A DNA stretch of 64,000 nt from CAZLQR01 sp964366455 (lineage in GTDB: Bacteria > Patescibacteriota > Microgenomatia > UBA1406 > GWC2-37-13), in the NCBI GenBank assembly GCA_964366455.1, contig CAYISZ010000002.1, positions 1-64,000 on the forward strand. The letters are read 5' to 3'. Below, one piece after another: positions 51,837-63,000 of the stretch. The translations under genes were made by a program, and so were the position numbers. Below the pieces are notes generated by a model that was not told the origin of the DNA, did not search any database, and saw only the letters and a list, made by a program, of their open reading frames with translations. The stretch's first letter is position 1. The number at the start of each line of letters is the position of its first letter.

Positions 51837-52442
51837 TTAATTGGAGGGGGATGGGTTGCTTTGCGCCTTTATGCACTTAATATATTCCTGAGTGCTACAC
51901 TCTTTCCCCAGCTTAGCTTTTATAGCAGCACAGTTGGTTTCTGTGCAGGTATTAACACCACCAGATGTCGTGGGAACCACCGTAGGCATTACGGAGTCAA
52001 GTGATCCCGAACTTGTTGCGGCTAAGGTTGGACTAACAATAAGATTGGTAGTTGTCTCATTTGCCGCTTTGGTTGTAAAGCTCCATGGCGCTCCTTCATT
52101 ATTAAACTCCTTATCGGTCCCTAGAACATAGTAGTAGGTTGTGCTAGGAGTTAGTAGGGTTAGTACTGCAGAGTGCTCCTTACCTTGTGGCGTTTCTGCC
52201 GGTGCGATAGCTGAATTTGCTAAGTCTGCCGACGTTCCATACGTAACAATTGTTCCGACAGTGTCATTCCCCGTTTTCCATGTAATCTTGGCGCTGGTGG
52301 AAGTAATGTCTATATTATTTACCTCAATTGGCTTTTCGCTCGAAGCTCTACTAAAGTTCTGCATTAACAAAAACCCACCGATAATTAGCGCCAGTCCTAA
52401 AACCGATCCAATAATTATTGCGATTAATTTGCTTCTTTTCAT
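51837..52442 (-). CDS. Membrane-anchored fibronectin type III protein
   Basis: A 201-residue protein with an N-terminal signal anchor (about residues 8-29), one fibronectin type III domain (NNIDITSTSAKITWKTGNDTVGTIVTYG ... STTYYYVLGTDKE) and a Cys-containing C-terminal part (CTETNCAAIKAKLGKEC). It lies 3 nt after the cohesin-like gene, in the surface-protein operon. Confidence 0.8.
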   Translation of the reverse strand: MKRSKLIAIIIGSVLGLALIIGGFLLMQNFSRASSEKPIEVNNIDITSTSAKITWKTGNDTVGTIVTYGTSADLANSAIAPAETPQGKEHSAVLTLLTPSTTYYYVLGTDKEFNNEGAPWSFTTKAANETTTNLIVSPTLAATSSGSLDSVMPTVVPTTSGGVNTCTETNCAAIKAKLGKECSTQEYIKCIKAQSNPSPSN

Positions 52443-52445
52443 TTA

Positions 52446-53114
52446 TTAAAATTTGATTAATTTTGTTAACCCTCCAACTCCAACCAAAACCGCTCCAATC
52501 AGCGCCATCATCATCATGTTTTCAGTAGATCCGCTAGCTGGAAGCTGGGTTACCGCTGCTGTTGTAGGAGTAGGTGTAGGCGTATCCTCAGCGCCTCCGG
52601 TTGCATCTCCACCTACGCCAATTGTAACAGTTGCTGTTCCGTTTTCAGAACATGTAATGATATTCGTTGAGTTAATGTCATTTTTAATCACTTTAGAGGT
52701 AACTGTTGCCTGACCATCGCAGTCAAAAACTAAATCTGTCTTGCCTTCTTTAAGAGCGTTGAAGGTAATAGTTGCCACTGTACCAACCCCTTCTTTAAAG
52801 TCAGACGGGCTATCTACTAATCCGGCAATATATACTTTTCCAGTAGTTAAATCATTAAGAACTGTTGGAAAGTACGTACCTTCCGTGACGCTATCTGCAT
52901 TAATTATGGCGCTATCGTAAGTTACATATGAATCGATGGAAGTAATTTGATCCGAACCGGGATTTACAATAATCTCAACATCAAAAGTTTCATCTACCGC
53001 TACTGAGTAACTGGCCTCATTAAACTTTAGAAAAGCAGCGTTTGCAGCGCCTGCAGACGTTGTCGCCCATACGAGAAGAAATAGAATTGTGAGTAATTTT
53101 TTAATATTTTTCAT
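52446..53114 (-). CDS. Cohesin-domain protein with LPxSG tail
   Basis: A 222-residue exported protein: signal peptide, one cohesin-like domain (SYSVAVDETFDVEIIVNPGSDQITSIDSYVTYD ... VGTVATITFNAL), a Thr/Pro linker and a sortase-type end QLPASGSTENMMMMALIGAVLVGVGG with basic residues. Probably cell-wall or membrane anchored and able to bind the dockerin-bearing protein encoded upstream. Confidence 0.82.
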   Translation of the reverse strand: MKNIKKLLTILFLLVWATTSAGAANAAFLKFNEASYSVAVDETFDVEIIVNPGSDQITSIDSYVTYDSAIINADSVTEGTYFPTVLNDLTTGKVYIAGLVDSPSDFKEGVGTVATITFNALKEGKTDLVFDCDGQATVTSKVIKNDINSTNIITCSENGTATVTIGVGGDATGGAEDTPTPTPTTAAVTQLPASGSTENMMMMALIGAVLVGVGGLTKLIKF

Positions 53115-53156
53115 TATTTAAAAAGTTATACGCTCTACGCTCTAAGTTTCAAGTTT

Positions 53157-53765
53157 TTACTTCACCGTAACCGTAACACTATTAACTTTTGGCAAATAGA
53201 TTGCGGTCTCGGCATCTATAAACTTAGTGCTCGACTTGTCCGCTTTACCCAGTAGCTCCACTTTATAGACTCCAGCCTTTTTTGGAGTTAACATGAAACT
53301 AAAAACATCTTCATTGGCAAGTACTGGAATCTCGACGGTCTGTGGATCTTTGGATGAAGTTACCTCGAGATAATTTTTACGAGTGCTAGAAACTGCAGTA
53401 AAGCCTTTTAAAGATGAGTCTACTGGACCGGCAGAAAAAACTGCTTTGTCAAAAGAAAGGACAGCGTCCATTCCGACAACTCCCCGTTTATTTGAGTCTA
53501 GTTTCACGACAAATTTAATAGGTTTTCCCACTGTAGCTTCTTGAATATCAGAACCAAGACTCATTACTCCCTCCCCTATCCCCATTTCGGTAGATTCTTC
53601 GACAACTTCGTTCTCCTCTATGGTAGCAGCTGAAGGTAGCCCTCCAGATTTTTGTAAAATTAAGAAAAGCTCTGCTACAGCAATCACAACCAAAACTACA
53701 AAGAATACTAAAAGATAATTTCTCTTTGGGGCCTGTGGTTGCTGTGTTGATTCAATATTATCCAT
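53157..53765 (-). CDS. Membrane-anchored cohesin-like protein
   Basis: A 202-residue protein: one N-terminal helix (NYLLVFFVVLVVIAVAELFLI), an acidic linker, then a cohesin-like beta sandwich (ATVGKPIKFVVKLDSNKRGVVGMDAVLSFDKAVF ... GVYKVELLGKA). The start at 53765 is preferred to 53798, which overlaps the dockerin gene further. Confidence 0.72.
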   Translation of the reverse strand: MDNIESTQQPQAPKRNYLLVFFVVLVVIAVAELFLILQKSGGLPSAATIEENEVVEESTEMGIGEGVMSLGSDIQEATVGKPIKFVVKLDSNKRGVVGMDAVLSFDKAVFSAGPVDSSLKGFTAVSSTRKNYLEVTSSKDPQTVEIPVLANEDVFSFMLTPKKAGVYKVELLGKADKSSTKFIDAETAIYLPKVNSVTVTVK

Positions 53766-53775
53766 ATATATATTT

Positions 53776-55182
53776 TTATTCATCATCATACTTAACATTT
53801 AATGACTGTATGATAAGCGATCTGTCTTGAGTATCGATTACACCATCGAAATTAAGATCTCCTATATTTAGTTGATCGGTCTGAGTACTTCCAAAATGGT
53901 TTAGAACATAAGAGATATCGTAAGAATCAACCACTCCATTCTGTTCTGCTGGTGGCTGAGGAAGATCTCCTACAAGTTGTAAAATATTTGTGAAATCAAG
54001 GTTGTTGGTACCACTTGTTAGAACAATTCCGTTGTCTGAACAGCTATATGTACCTACAGGGCTCTCTGTTGGCGAATTTACACAAACTCTCTTTTGTAAA
54101 TGCTTACCGACCTTTACGTAGACGGAGTACATTACATTCGAGCCAAGTTCGAGTCCTGAGAAATTAACGGTTCCAGCCCACTTTCCAGTCGAGTCTGCAG
54201 TTAAGGTTCCAGTGACGTAGTCGGATGTTGACGTTGGACCCTTCAACTTAACTTTGAATGGAACTGTTTTGGCTCCTCTAGGATTACCAGTCACTCCTTG
54301 AAGTCTTAATGACATAGCCAGTGTTACATCGCCGGTTGCGGTTGGTGGTACTACTGCAGGAGGAGTCTCTGGAGACGTATATGTGCAAGCATCGCCAATA
54401 TATTCAAATGTTCCGGTAGACCCATTACATCGGTGGCTTCTACAAATTCCACCGGCATCAGCCTGTCCACAATAAACTCCTCCAGCCTCACCAGTAAATT
54501 GCTCTGTTCCGCCGCAATAAACACCACCAGCACATGACAAACTCCCACCGCCTGCTCCTCCACCACCGCCACCACCGCCACCACCGCCAGTAGGCTTATC
54601 GGTTGGAGTTGGTGTTGGTGTGAGTACCGGTTTTCTGCACAATCCAGTTCCTGCGCTGTAGCACTCAAGACCAGATGCAGCATCACAATATTTTTTCCCG
54701 GTAGTTGCTGAGCGGCAGCAAGTGTCGCCCACCTTGCTACATGGTTTAGGCGCAGGTGTAGGTTCGCACCTACAGCTTGATGACTGAACGCTTGGAGATC
54801 CTTGACTACAGATATACTTTCTACCCGCTACAGGAGTTGGTGAGAAGCAACAGGCTTTACCATCAGTCCCACATATACCGGATAGATTTATACCAACACA
54901 TTTATTTATGAAGCAACTGTATCCAGATTGACAACTCTCTACCGTTCTGGGTATGACCGAATAAGAGATGCACTCTAGAACAGCATTTTTATAGCTACTA
55001 CAAAACTTGTAGCCGGGGGATCTTGCCGAGCATTTAGCTATATCATCACCAGCGTCAGCTCTACTTTTATAACCACCAGTGCCTTGATTGATAACCAGAT
55101 AACTAGTTACCGCTGAGACGATTAGAAGGAATAAGACAATAAGAAGTGGGACGAAAGCAAATCCTTTAAATTTTGGCTTCAT
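53776..55182 (-). CDS. Dockerin-domain surface protein
   Basis: A 468-residue exported protein: N-terminal anchor (FAFVPLLIVLFLLIVSAVTSYLV), several Cys-rich modules (residues about 50-175), a Gly-rich linker, a beta domain (VTLAMSLRLQGVTGNPRGAKTVPFKVKL), and a C-terminal type I dockerin with two Ca-binding repeats (NGVVDSYDISYVLNHFG and DLNFDGVIDTQDRSLIIQSL). It heads the operon with two cohesin-like proteins. Confidence 0.85.
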   Translation of the reverse strand: MKPKFKGFAFVPLLIVLFLLIVSAVTSYLVINQGTGGYKSRADAGDDIAKCSARSPGYKFCSSYKNAVLECISYSVIPRTVESCQSGYSCFINKCVGINLSGICGTDGKACCFSPTPVAGRKYICSQGSPSVQSSSCRCEPTPAPKPCSKVGDTCCRSATTGKKYCDAASGLECYSAGTGLCRKPVLTPTPTPTDKPTGGGGGGGGGGGAGGGSLSCAGGVYCGGTEQFTGEAGGVYCGQADAGGICRSHRCNGSTGTFEYIGDACTYTSPETPPAVVPPTATGDVTLAMSLRLQGVTGNPRGAKTVPFKVKLKGPTSTSDYVTGTLTADSTGKWAGTVNFSGLELGSNVMYSVYVKVGKHLQKRVCVNSPTESPVGTYSCSDNGIVLTSGTNNLDFTNILQLVGDLPQPPAEQNGVVDSYDISYVLNHFGSTQTDQLNIGDLNFDGVIDTQDRSLIIQSLNVKYDDE

Positions 55183-55386
55183 AAATCGAGTTGACGTAAT
55201 AACTAAAACTATAAACTTTTCGTAGCTTCACGTCAAGCGAGAAAAGACATAAACCTTAAAGCGTAGAGCGTAGAGCTTAGAACTTGGGATAATAAGACCT
55301 TTGGTAAGGAAAATTATTTCGAAGTTCGGATTTTAAACTTCAAATTTATTCTGGGCTTTAACAACAATCTAGATAGAAATTATCTG

Positions 55387-55414
55387 TTGACAATCAACTT
55401 CAACAATATATAAT
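55387..55414 (+). promoter_or_regulatory. Promoter deciding the start at 55422
   Basis: TTGACA (55387-55392), 16-bp spacer, TATAAT (55409-55414). The first ATG (55413) overlaps the -10 box, so the ATG at 55422, 7 nt after it, must be used; the mRNA is leaderless. Confidence 0.8.
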
Positions 55415-55421
55415 GCGTTCT

Positions 55422-55640
55422 ATGTCAAACCCCCTCAAATCAAATCGAGTTTCTTTAAGCGATCTTCCAGACCTACTTACTATTCGAGAAGTTGCTGATA
55501 TTTTGCGAGTCTCCCCTCTTACAATAAAACGTTGGGGTAAGAAAGGAAAACTTCCTGCAATTCGTATTAACTCACGAGGAGATAGACGGTATAAAAAAGA
55601 AGTGGTGAATAGACTCCTTGGCGTTGAAAACGAGAACTAA
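55422..55640 (+). CDS. Excisionase/MerR-like HTH protein
   Basis: A 72-residue DNA-binding protein with a HTH_17-type winged helix: LLTIREVADILRVSPLTIKRWGKKGKLPAIRI and RRYKKEVVNRLL. Such proteins are excisionases or small regulators. No integrase is near. It lies 21 nt before the JAMM-like gene and may regulate it. Confidence 0.82.
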   Translation: MSNPLKSNRVSLSDLPDLLTIREVADILRVSPLTIKRWGKKGKLPAIRINSRGDRRYKKEVVNRLLGVENEN

Positions 55641-55661
55641 ATCTGCTATACTATAGGCCTC

Positions 55662-57086
55662 ATGACAGAACGCGTCAGACCTTCATTTTCAAGCGAGTCC
55701 GCGCCCTTTAATCCCAATCTAATTGGTCTTCAAGCAAGACTACTTTTGGGAAATGCAGCTTTGAATCCCGCACACAACATAAGCGAGCACTTTGATCCCA
55801 CTGCTATTACTTCATTCGATCGCAGAAACTACAGCACATTTGAGACGGCATCAAAGTCAGAGAGATCTGAATTCTGGAATGCTTCAGGAATTAACAATCT
55901 AACTGACCAACTTACCGTTTGGAGCCACTCAATGTCTTCACTAATTTCAACTAAAAGTTTCTCCGAATCGGAACGAGAGTTTTATGCAAAAATTGGAATC
56001 GATACGGGTAGTTTTTCATCAGAAGATGCATCTGAATTTTATCGTGATAACTTTGCTAATAATCCAAATAAATTAAAAAGTTTTGTTGAAAAAGTTATTC
56101 GTGCTCACTTAGACGAATCTTCATTATCGATTGACTACGATGCGCTAATGAGTAATGTGGACACAATTAAATGGTTCGCAAACATCTTCGGCCAAAGATC
56201 TGCTGAAATTGCTACTCAGTTAATTGCTGCTGAGATTAAATTAATTACTGAACCTGAACTATTTACTCAAGATCCCGGTCGCTTAAATAACCTGACACCT
56301 ACAGAGACAGAATTACTTGGTTTCGCATGGCAACATCGTACGGAAATTGAGCAAAAAAATCATTCACAAGAAGAATCTGAGGCATTTGAAATCGCAGACA
56401 GACTGATAGACTATAAGACAGGTTCTGTGACAGGTGAACGAGTAGATTTACTCCCCTATTATTCTGGGTTTGTAGACGATATGAGTGCCAAACTAGATAG
56501 CAATCATCCTTTGTTTGGTGGAAGAGAACCCAAGATTGTTCTGTCCGACCTTGCCGTAGCAATGATAGATAGAGTTGCAAGTAGATCAAATGAGGTAAAT
56601 AAAGAATTAGGTTTTACCATACAAGGAAACAATATTGGCCAAGAAGGCGAATTTATTTTCACTGGAGCTTATATAGCCCCCGTTTTAGATTTCACTACGG
56701 CTCAAGAATCAACAATGTCGCCGGATTTTACGCTAAATAATCGGCTAAAAAAATTATTGGGGCAGAATACTAATTTGAGCAATTATTTTTTACAAACTAC
56801 GGGGAGAGAAACAGGAGATCGACTCGGCACGCTGCACATTCATCAAGCGCCATTGGGTGAAAATTACAGAGCTCAACCATCAACTGGAGACATAGCGTAC
56901 GTGGAACGAATTTTACAGGCGACTAAACGAAAATTTTATATCTGGGGAGTTGTAACTAAATCTGGTGGTGACCTGGAGATGATAGTGGTTTTAAGCAAAC
57001 GCGACCAGTCAGGAACAATCGTCCATGATGAAATACCGGTAATATATGAGTCTGAATTGCGAGATGAAATGCCTGTAGCCGCTTAA
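55662..57086 (+). CDS. Hypothetical protein with JAMM-like motif
   Basis: A 474-residue soluble protein. The last 180 residues include EGEFIFTGAYIAP and GTLHIHQAP...QPSTGD, with His392, His394, Ser407 and Asp410 resembling the HxHP-xn-SxxD metal site of JAMM/MPN+ proteases, though the gap before Ser is about 5 residues longer than usual. The first 280 residues are unrecognised. It is convergent with the giant kinase-phosphatase gene. Confidence 0.6.
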   Translation: MTERVRPSFSSESAPFNPNLIGLQARLLLGNAALNPAHNISEHFDPTAITSFDRRNYSTFETASKSERSEFWNASGINNLTDQLTVWSHSMSSLISTKSFSESEREFYAKIGIDTGSFSSEDASEFYRDNFANNPNKLKSFVEKVIRAHLDESSLSIDYDALMSNVDTIKWFANIFGQRSAEIATQLIAAEIKLITEPELFTQDPGRLNNLTPTETELLGFAWQHRTEIEQKNHSQEESEAFEIADRLIDYKTGSVTGERVDLLPYYSGFVDDMSAKLDSNHPLFGGREPKIVLSDLAVAMIDRVASRSNEVNKELGFTIQGNNIGQEGEFIFTGAYIAPVLDFTTAQESTMSPDFTLNNRLKKLLGQNTNLSNYFLQTTGRETGDRLGTLHIHQAPLGENYRAQPSTGDIAYVERILQATKRKFYIWGVVTKSGGDLEMIVVLSKRDQSGTIVHDEIPVIYESELRDEMPVAA

Positions 57087-57089
57087 GTT

Positions 57090-60000
57090 TTAGACTGCTA
57101 GAACGGCTGCCGTTATGTCGTCAACCTTTGGACGAACATTGTCATTAGTTCTCTGCAGAGACGACACTGCCTTTGCTCTTCTTACAAGCGTGTCTGAGAG
57201 CTGTTTTGGACTAGTCGCAGCCTTACATATCGCCTCAATCTCCCCTCTAGTAAGATTGTCGTGAACGCCATCTGAAGTTGCTAAGACATACTGAATATCA
57301 TCTGAAAGAGACCCCTCAATATAATCTGGAGATCCTCCCCTAGCAAAGCCTTTATCTAATATGTTTCTGTTTCTAAAATAGAACCATTCTAAATTTTGTT
57401 CTCGCTCCTCAGGAGATCCTGCTGGTACAGATTTAAGTTCATCAAGGGCCTTGTTTAATAGCACCCCTTGCTCTGCTGTTATCTCGCCTGCTACTACTGC
57501 TTGATAAACGACGGAGTGGTCTTGAGTCAGCTGCCTTACAGATCCGTCTTTACTTACAGCATAAATTCTACTATCTCCCGCGTGAAGAATCGCTAAACGC
57601 TTTTGACCGCTTTCTTCAAAAATTTTGAGAATACTACCTGTTGTTGCCATACTTGAATCCTCTGGATGACTACTCAAATGTGCTTGGTGACCATTGAAAG
57701 TGCCAGCTACAATTGCTTTAAAAGCATCGGTCACCTCAACTTTAGATGCCGTTAAGCTAAGCTTTGCAAGAGTCAGATTGGTTTGTTCCATTGCTATACG
57801 ACTTGCAGCACCACCTCCTTTGTGACCCCCAGCACCATCAAAAATTCCTATAAATCCTCGTGCATGATCTATAACTGCCGAATCTTGATTATCTTTAGGA
57901 TGGTCGGGCGAAGCTTCTGTTGAAATCGAACCCTTTGAAGGATCAGTTCTCTCTCCCAAATCTACTGTAGACTCTACTGTAGTAACTTCTGGCTTCAGTC
58001 TACCTGCATCGATGTATTCATTCCATCTCCCTTCCGAGAAGTTACCCTTTCCTTCCAACCCTCCTCCAACGAACTTATATTTAATTAGCTTTATCCCATT
58101 TGGCTTGACTGTAACACCGGTCACTTTATATTTTCTTCCTGACTCTGAAATGTAAGTTTTTCCAACAACGAATTTACTTTCTGTAACAACTCCTCCTGTC
58201 TCCGGTGATGTTTCTGGCGCAGGAGTTCCGCTCTTTTTGAACTTAAGGCTTAGTTTACCGTCCACTAACTGAAATCCTTCTACATCCCAGTCTGCTGGAA
58301 TTCTGCTTTTAATTTGTGCGGTGATATAGATCGGTAAGTCACTTACATATCCCTCAATTCGGCCTTTTGCAGCTTTGTGTAGTAAGCCGTGCGCATCTAT
58401 CGAATGAGATGTTAATTGCAATTTACCCGATGGGTCAACTCCAAGAGTAAGGGTAAAATCAGAACTTCCTCCCCTGGCGAACACCGCTCCTTCAAAGCTA
58501 ATCTTATCTGCATCTATCTTCAAATTTTCTCTCTCCAGTCTGGCGCCCTTAGCTGCAAGCTCTTTTCTAAAGAAACCCATTACCCCATCTCCTGTTAGCT
58601 CTATTTCGCAGTTATCAGAGATCTCAGAGGACAATTGTTCATTAATTTGCTGAACAAGTTCTTTCTTAGCACCTTCTGGACCTTTTCTTTCTGTTGGGAT
58701 TCTTGGTCTACCTCCTGAACCTCCCGTAAGCTTTGAGGTTGGCTTTAAATTTAAAACGTTTTGGGCTTCCTGAAGGTCTCTAAGCATCTCTTCTGCAGAC
58801 TGGTACCTTTCAGAAGGATTTGGCCGAATTGCTTTTCTCAAAATATTCTTTAAAGGCTCCGGCACATCATCTGGAATCTCAAATACTCCAGCTTTATGAA
58901 GAGCTGTCAGTTCAGTTGCACGAGCCTCTATAGTAGCCGCCTTTGAAATATACGGGTACTTTCCGGTAAGAACCTTGAATAGCATAATACCTGCTTCGTA
59001 CGTATCGGTGGCAGCTGTAACATTTTCAGTTCCTTCATAAAGTTCGGGAGCAGTTATCCATTTGTTTGAACTTATGGGAGGAGACTTTGCTTTACCCGTA
59101 GATGGATTAACTATTGCGGCGTTTCCAAAATCAATAATTTTGACAGATCCATCGGCCATTAATAAAATATTCGGCGTGGATAAATCGGTGTGGAATACTC
59201 CAATATTATGAATTTCTTGTAGACCCCTTAATACTTGTGAGGTAATAGCTACTGCATTATCTACTCCGGTTTCTATTGTGCCATCTTTTAATTTGCTCGA
59301 CAAATCACCATCTCCTAATGTATACAGCTTGTATTGTTTACCATCTGCTATCACAGCCCTATCGGCTATTAATACGTGCTCACTTGAGCCCAGTTTAGAT
59401 CTTATGAATTCTTCAGCGTCTGTAAAACCTTTGGGATAATTGTGCTCCAGTGCCGTAGACTTTTGACTTTCTAAATCAATTTCTTTGGCAGCGTAGGAAA
59501 CTCCATTTTTTTTGTCCTCCGCCACAAATACCCTACCATCACTACCTACTCTTTCAGCTAAATTATTTTCTCTTTCTATAACTACATCAAATGCTTCTAC
59601 TTCAGCCTCTTCCGATACTTCATCACCGGATTCAATTGGAGTTCGAATAGGTCTTGGGCCTCCCTTACCCGATTTTCTATCTCTTAAAGCCAAACCCTCT
59701 GCTTGATACCGCTTCAGACCCTCTATTAACTTCGTGAAGTCCTTGACCACGATTTTGCCGCCAACTACGTCATACGTAACACCCAAAAATCCTAATGCTC
59801 TTCGGTAATACTGGTGACCTACACCAAGTCCTTCAGCACTGTCCCATACGCTAATGGTTCTATCTATAACCCAAGATAGGCTTTGTCTTACTTTTTCCAC
59901 CTGTTCTGCATTTGAATAATCAATGCTGCCACCCTCACCAAGTTTCATTCTTCTAATCTCGTCGTCAAACACGCTGAATCCACTGTCCCACTGCTGTAGG

Positions 60001-63000
60001 GGTGCCATTCCCTTTTTCAGAGAGTCAATCGCTCTTCGGGCTGAGGTATAAAGACGCGTTCCACCTTTTCCATATTTAATACGACCGATTCCATCAAGAG
60101 CCCACTTTTCAGCATCTCGATTTGTAGATCTTGCTAATAAGATTGCTTCCCCTAGCGCTATATCCTCACCTAGCATGTTCTCAGAGTATCCTCCAATCGC
60201 AGCGTAAATACTGCTTTTGAAAGCAAAATTTGCGCCGCTCGACGGCATTCTGTCTGTAACCATGCGTCCCTTTGCTCCAAGGAACTGGAAAAGGCGGGTT
60301 CCGATATGAACAGCAGGATGCTCTATGTATCCTTCTGGATCCCAGTCAAGCTGTCCCAACAAAGCATCGACCGATGAATTTGATTCAAATCTACTTACGA
60401 AGGTTGAGAGGTATTTTGGCGATACTCCCTTCATATCTGCATCATTGCTGACAAAAATAACGTCTGATGTTGACGTCCTCTTCATGGTTCTTGTCAAAGC
60501 AGCATCGGTAGCCATTTTTCTTATCGTACCCATATTTGCCTCTTCTGGTTCTAGTACTTTTGAGATAACGCGCACTGGGATGTCTGGGTGATCGCGCTGA
60601 AATCTCTCTATCTCCGAAATCGTGTTATCTGCTGCAACCGCATTACCGGAGTTATCAACTCTAGGACGATTTACAAATAGTATTAATTCGAATTGGTCAG
60701 TTGGAAGATCTTGATATCTATAGTTGTCAAGAGTGGTGTAAATATTTCCACCTTCTTGATGTCCTGCCACAGGAATACAAACCGCTATCTTTAAATTTTC
60801 CGATGGTGGAACTGTAATTTGATCTGCTAATTCTGTAATTACCCTACGATAGGGCTCGGGCTGAGCATCGAGATATCTTCTCGCTTCTTCTCGTGCGTCA
60901 AGTACTGCTTTGGGATTTGTTTGAAGAGTTTTCGAACGTCTTCTTGCAAACTCTTCTCTGCGATCCACCGGAATGTTTCCACCACCAGCAAGACCATATC
61001 CATACATAAACTCAACTCTTCTGGTAAGTGGTTCAAGTGGCCAGCGTGGGGCGAATGGAATAGGAATTAATGGGATTGGGTCGTGTAGTTCGGTAAATTT
61101 TGGTGGAATTATCTCAAATTCTGGCTTCCCGGGAATAATTTCTGTAATTGTTTGAGTAGTTGGTAATCCTGGTATTTCTGTAGTTTTAACCCCGACCGCA
61201 TCGCTCACACCTCTTCCTGTTGCAAAAGTTTGAAGTACTTTTTGACCGTTTTGATCGGTCATTCTTCCTACTTCCCACCACCCTTTTCTACCATTATTTC
61301 CTAGTCTGAATACTTCACGTCGATTGTATACTTCAGTCGCAATATCACCATCGTTAAATTGTGCCAACTCATCTTGATTTACAATCATTTTAGAGAGCTC
61401 GGCTATACTCATTTGTGAACCATCCCCCATCGTAACCATATGAGTAGTGTCATTAGGATCTAGATGCAATAAGCCGTCTGCAACACCGTCAGCCGACTCA
61501 GGAATCCAAACGGCTTGGTGATTACCACCGCCAGGAATTTTAAACGAAAACCCGGCTTCTTTGCTCTGGATTACATTCTGAACATCAATTGGATTTGGCG
61601 ATAGACCAGACTCAGTTCCCAGATGCATTCTGCTCATATCAAGAATCAAGGTATCGCCCTGCTTTATCGTATAAGCTCTGTGCTCGTTAAGATCGTAAAC
61701 TCCAGGAGTGTCATTTCGATACCACTGTTGTTGGTCGTAATGGGTACCAATTTGCCTCCACTGCTCCACTGCTTGAGGCCCCCCCACAATCTCAGTTGTG
61801 GTAGTTGGAGTTCCAGGGACTTCTACCGTTCTTGTTGTTACTTGAGGAGGAGTTGACTTGTCCAAGACCTCAAATCGAGCTTCGGTAAGCCGATCTTGAA
61901 GTTCGGGTGGCATTTTTCCATCAAATACCATGCTTCCATCCTCTCCGATTTTTATTGGAACTTCGGTTAGCGACTTTCCAGTTGCTATGTCTGAAATCTG
62001 TACGGTATGGTTAGCTGGATCAACATTAAATCTCAACTCAGAACTAACGTCGTACGAACCGCCTCTGCCTGCAAGATCTCGGAATACATCCACTGTTTTT
62101 TGACCTCCACCTTCGTAACCAACTGCTCTTTCAAGCACTGTCTGGCCAACTCCATGACCAGTAGCTCTCATTCCTAGCGCTACTCCTTCCTGCACGACTA
62201 CACCACTTACTAGTCCGGCAACGCTTCCAAAAGCTCCGTTAGCTAAAGAGCTTCGCAGACGATATCTTTTAAATCTTTTGTCTTGTTCAGCTTGATTAGT
62301 TTCAAAATCGTGAGCTAGAGCTGCGCGCATAACGCTTATTCGTGAATCGTCCACTCCTGCATTTCTAAGTGCTTGTCTACCTTCCACTATTATCTTGACA
62401 AGTTCCATTCTCCCTTGTTCTATGGTCTCTCCTGACTGAAACGTAATTAAACCAACCTTATTTACGTCTGAGTAATCAAGACGTGCCTCTATCTCAGCTA
62501 TTCTACTAACCAAATCCTGTTGATTTGCCTCGTTTGTAAGATCGCTCGTAACTAATTCTGTCACGCTTCGTCGTGGCTGGCCATCTCTTTGCCGATCTAC
62601 CCCTCCACCATTAATTAAATCGGTAACCGAAACAGTATCATATGCAAATTCCTCCATTTTTTCACGTCGTTTACTTCCTGCGGGTATTTGCATTCCATAC
62701 TCTCGCTCAACCCGATGAGACGATATGTCTACCTTCGCATCATAGTTTCTTCTTACTGCTGCAAACAACCCTCCTGATAATGCTCCTGCTCCTGGTGCTG
62801 TGAAATTAGCCACAGTTGAAGCGACGCGTAGTGGAGCACGGAGTATGGCAAAAGTTGCAAGTGAAGAAGCTGCGCCAACTACTGCGGGATTAAAAATTGC
62901 TCCCGTAACTCTTCTGCTTTGCGCCCATTTTATAAATCGATCTGTTCTACTTAATTTCTGAGTTTCTGTTGCAGATGCCCATTGTGGTCTTGCTAAATGA

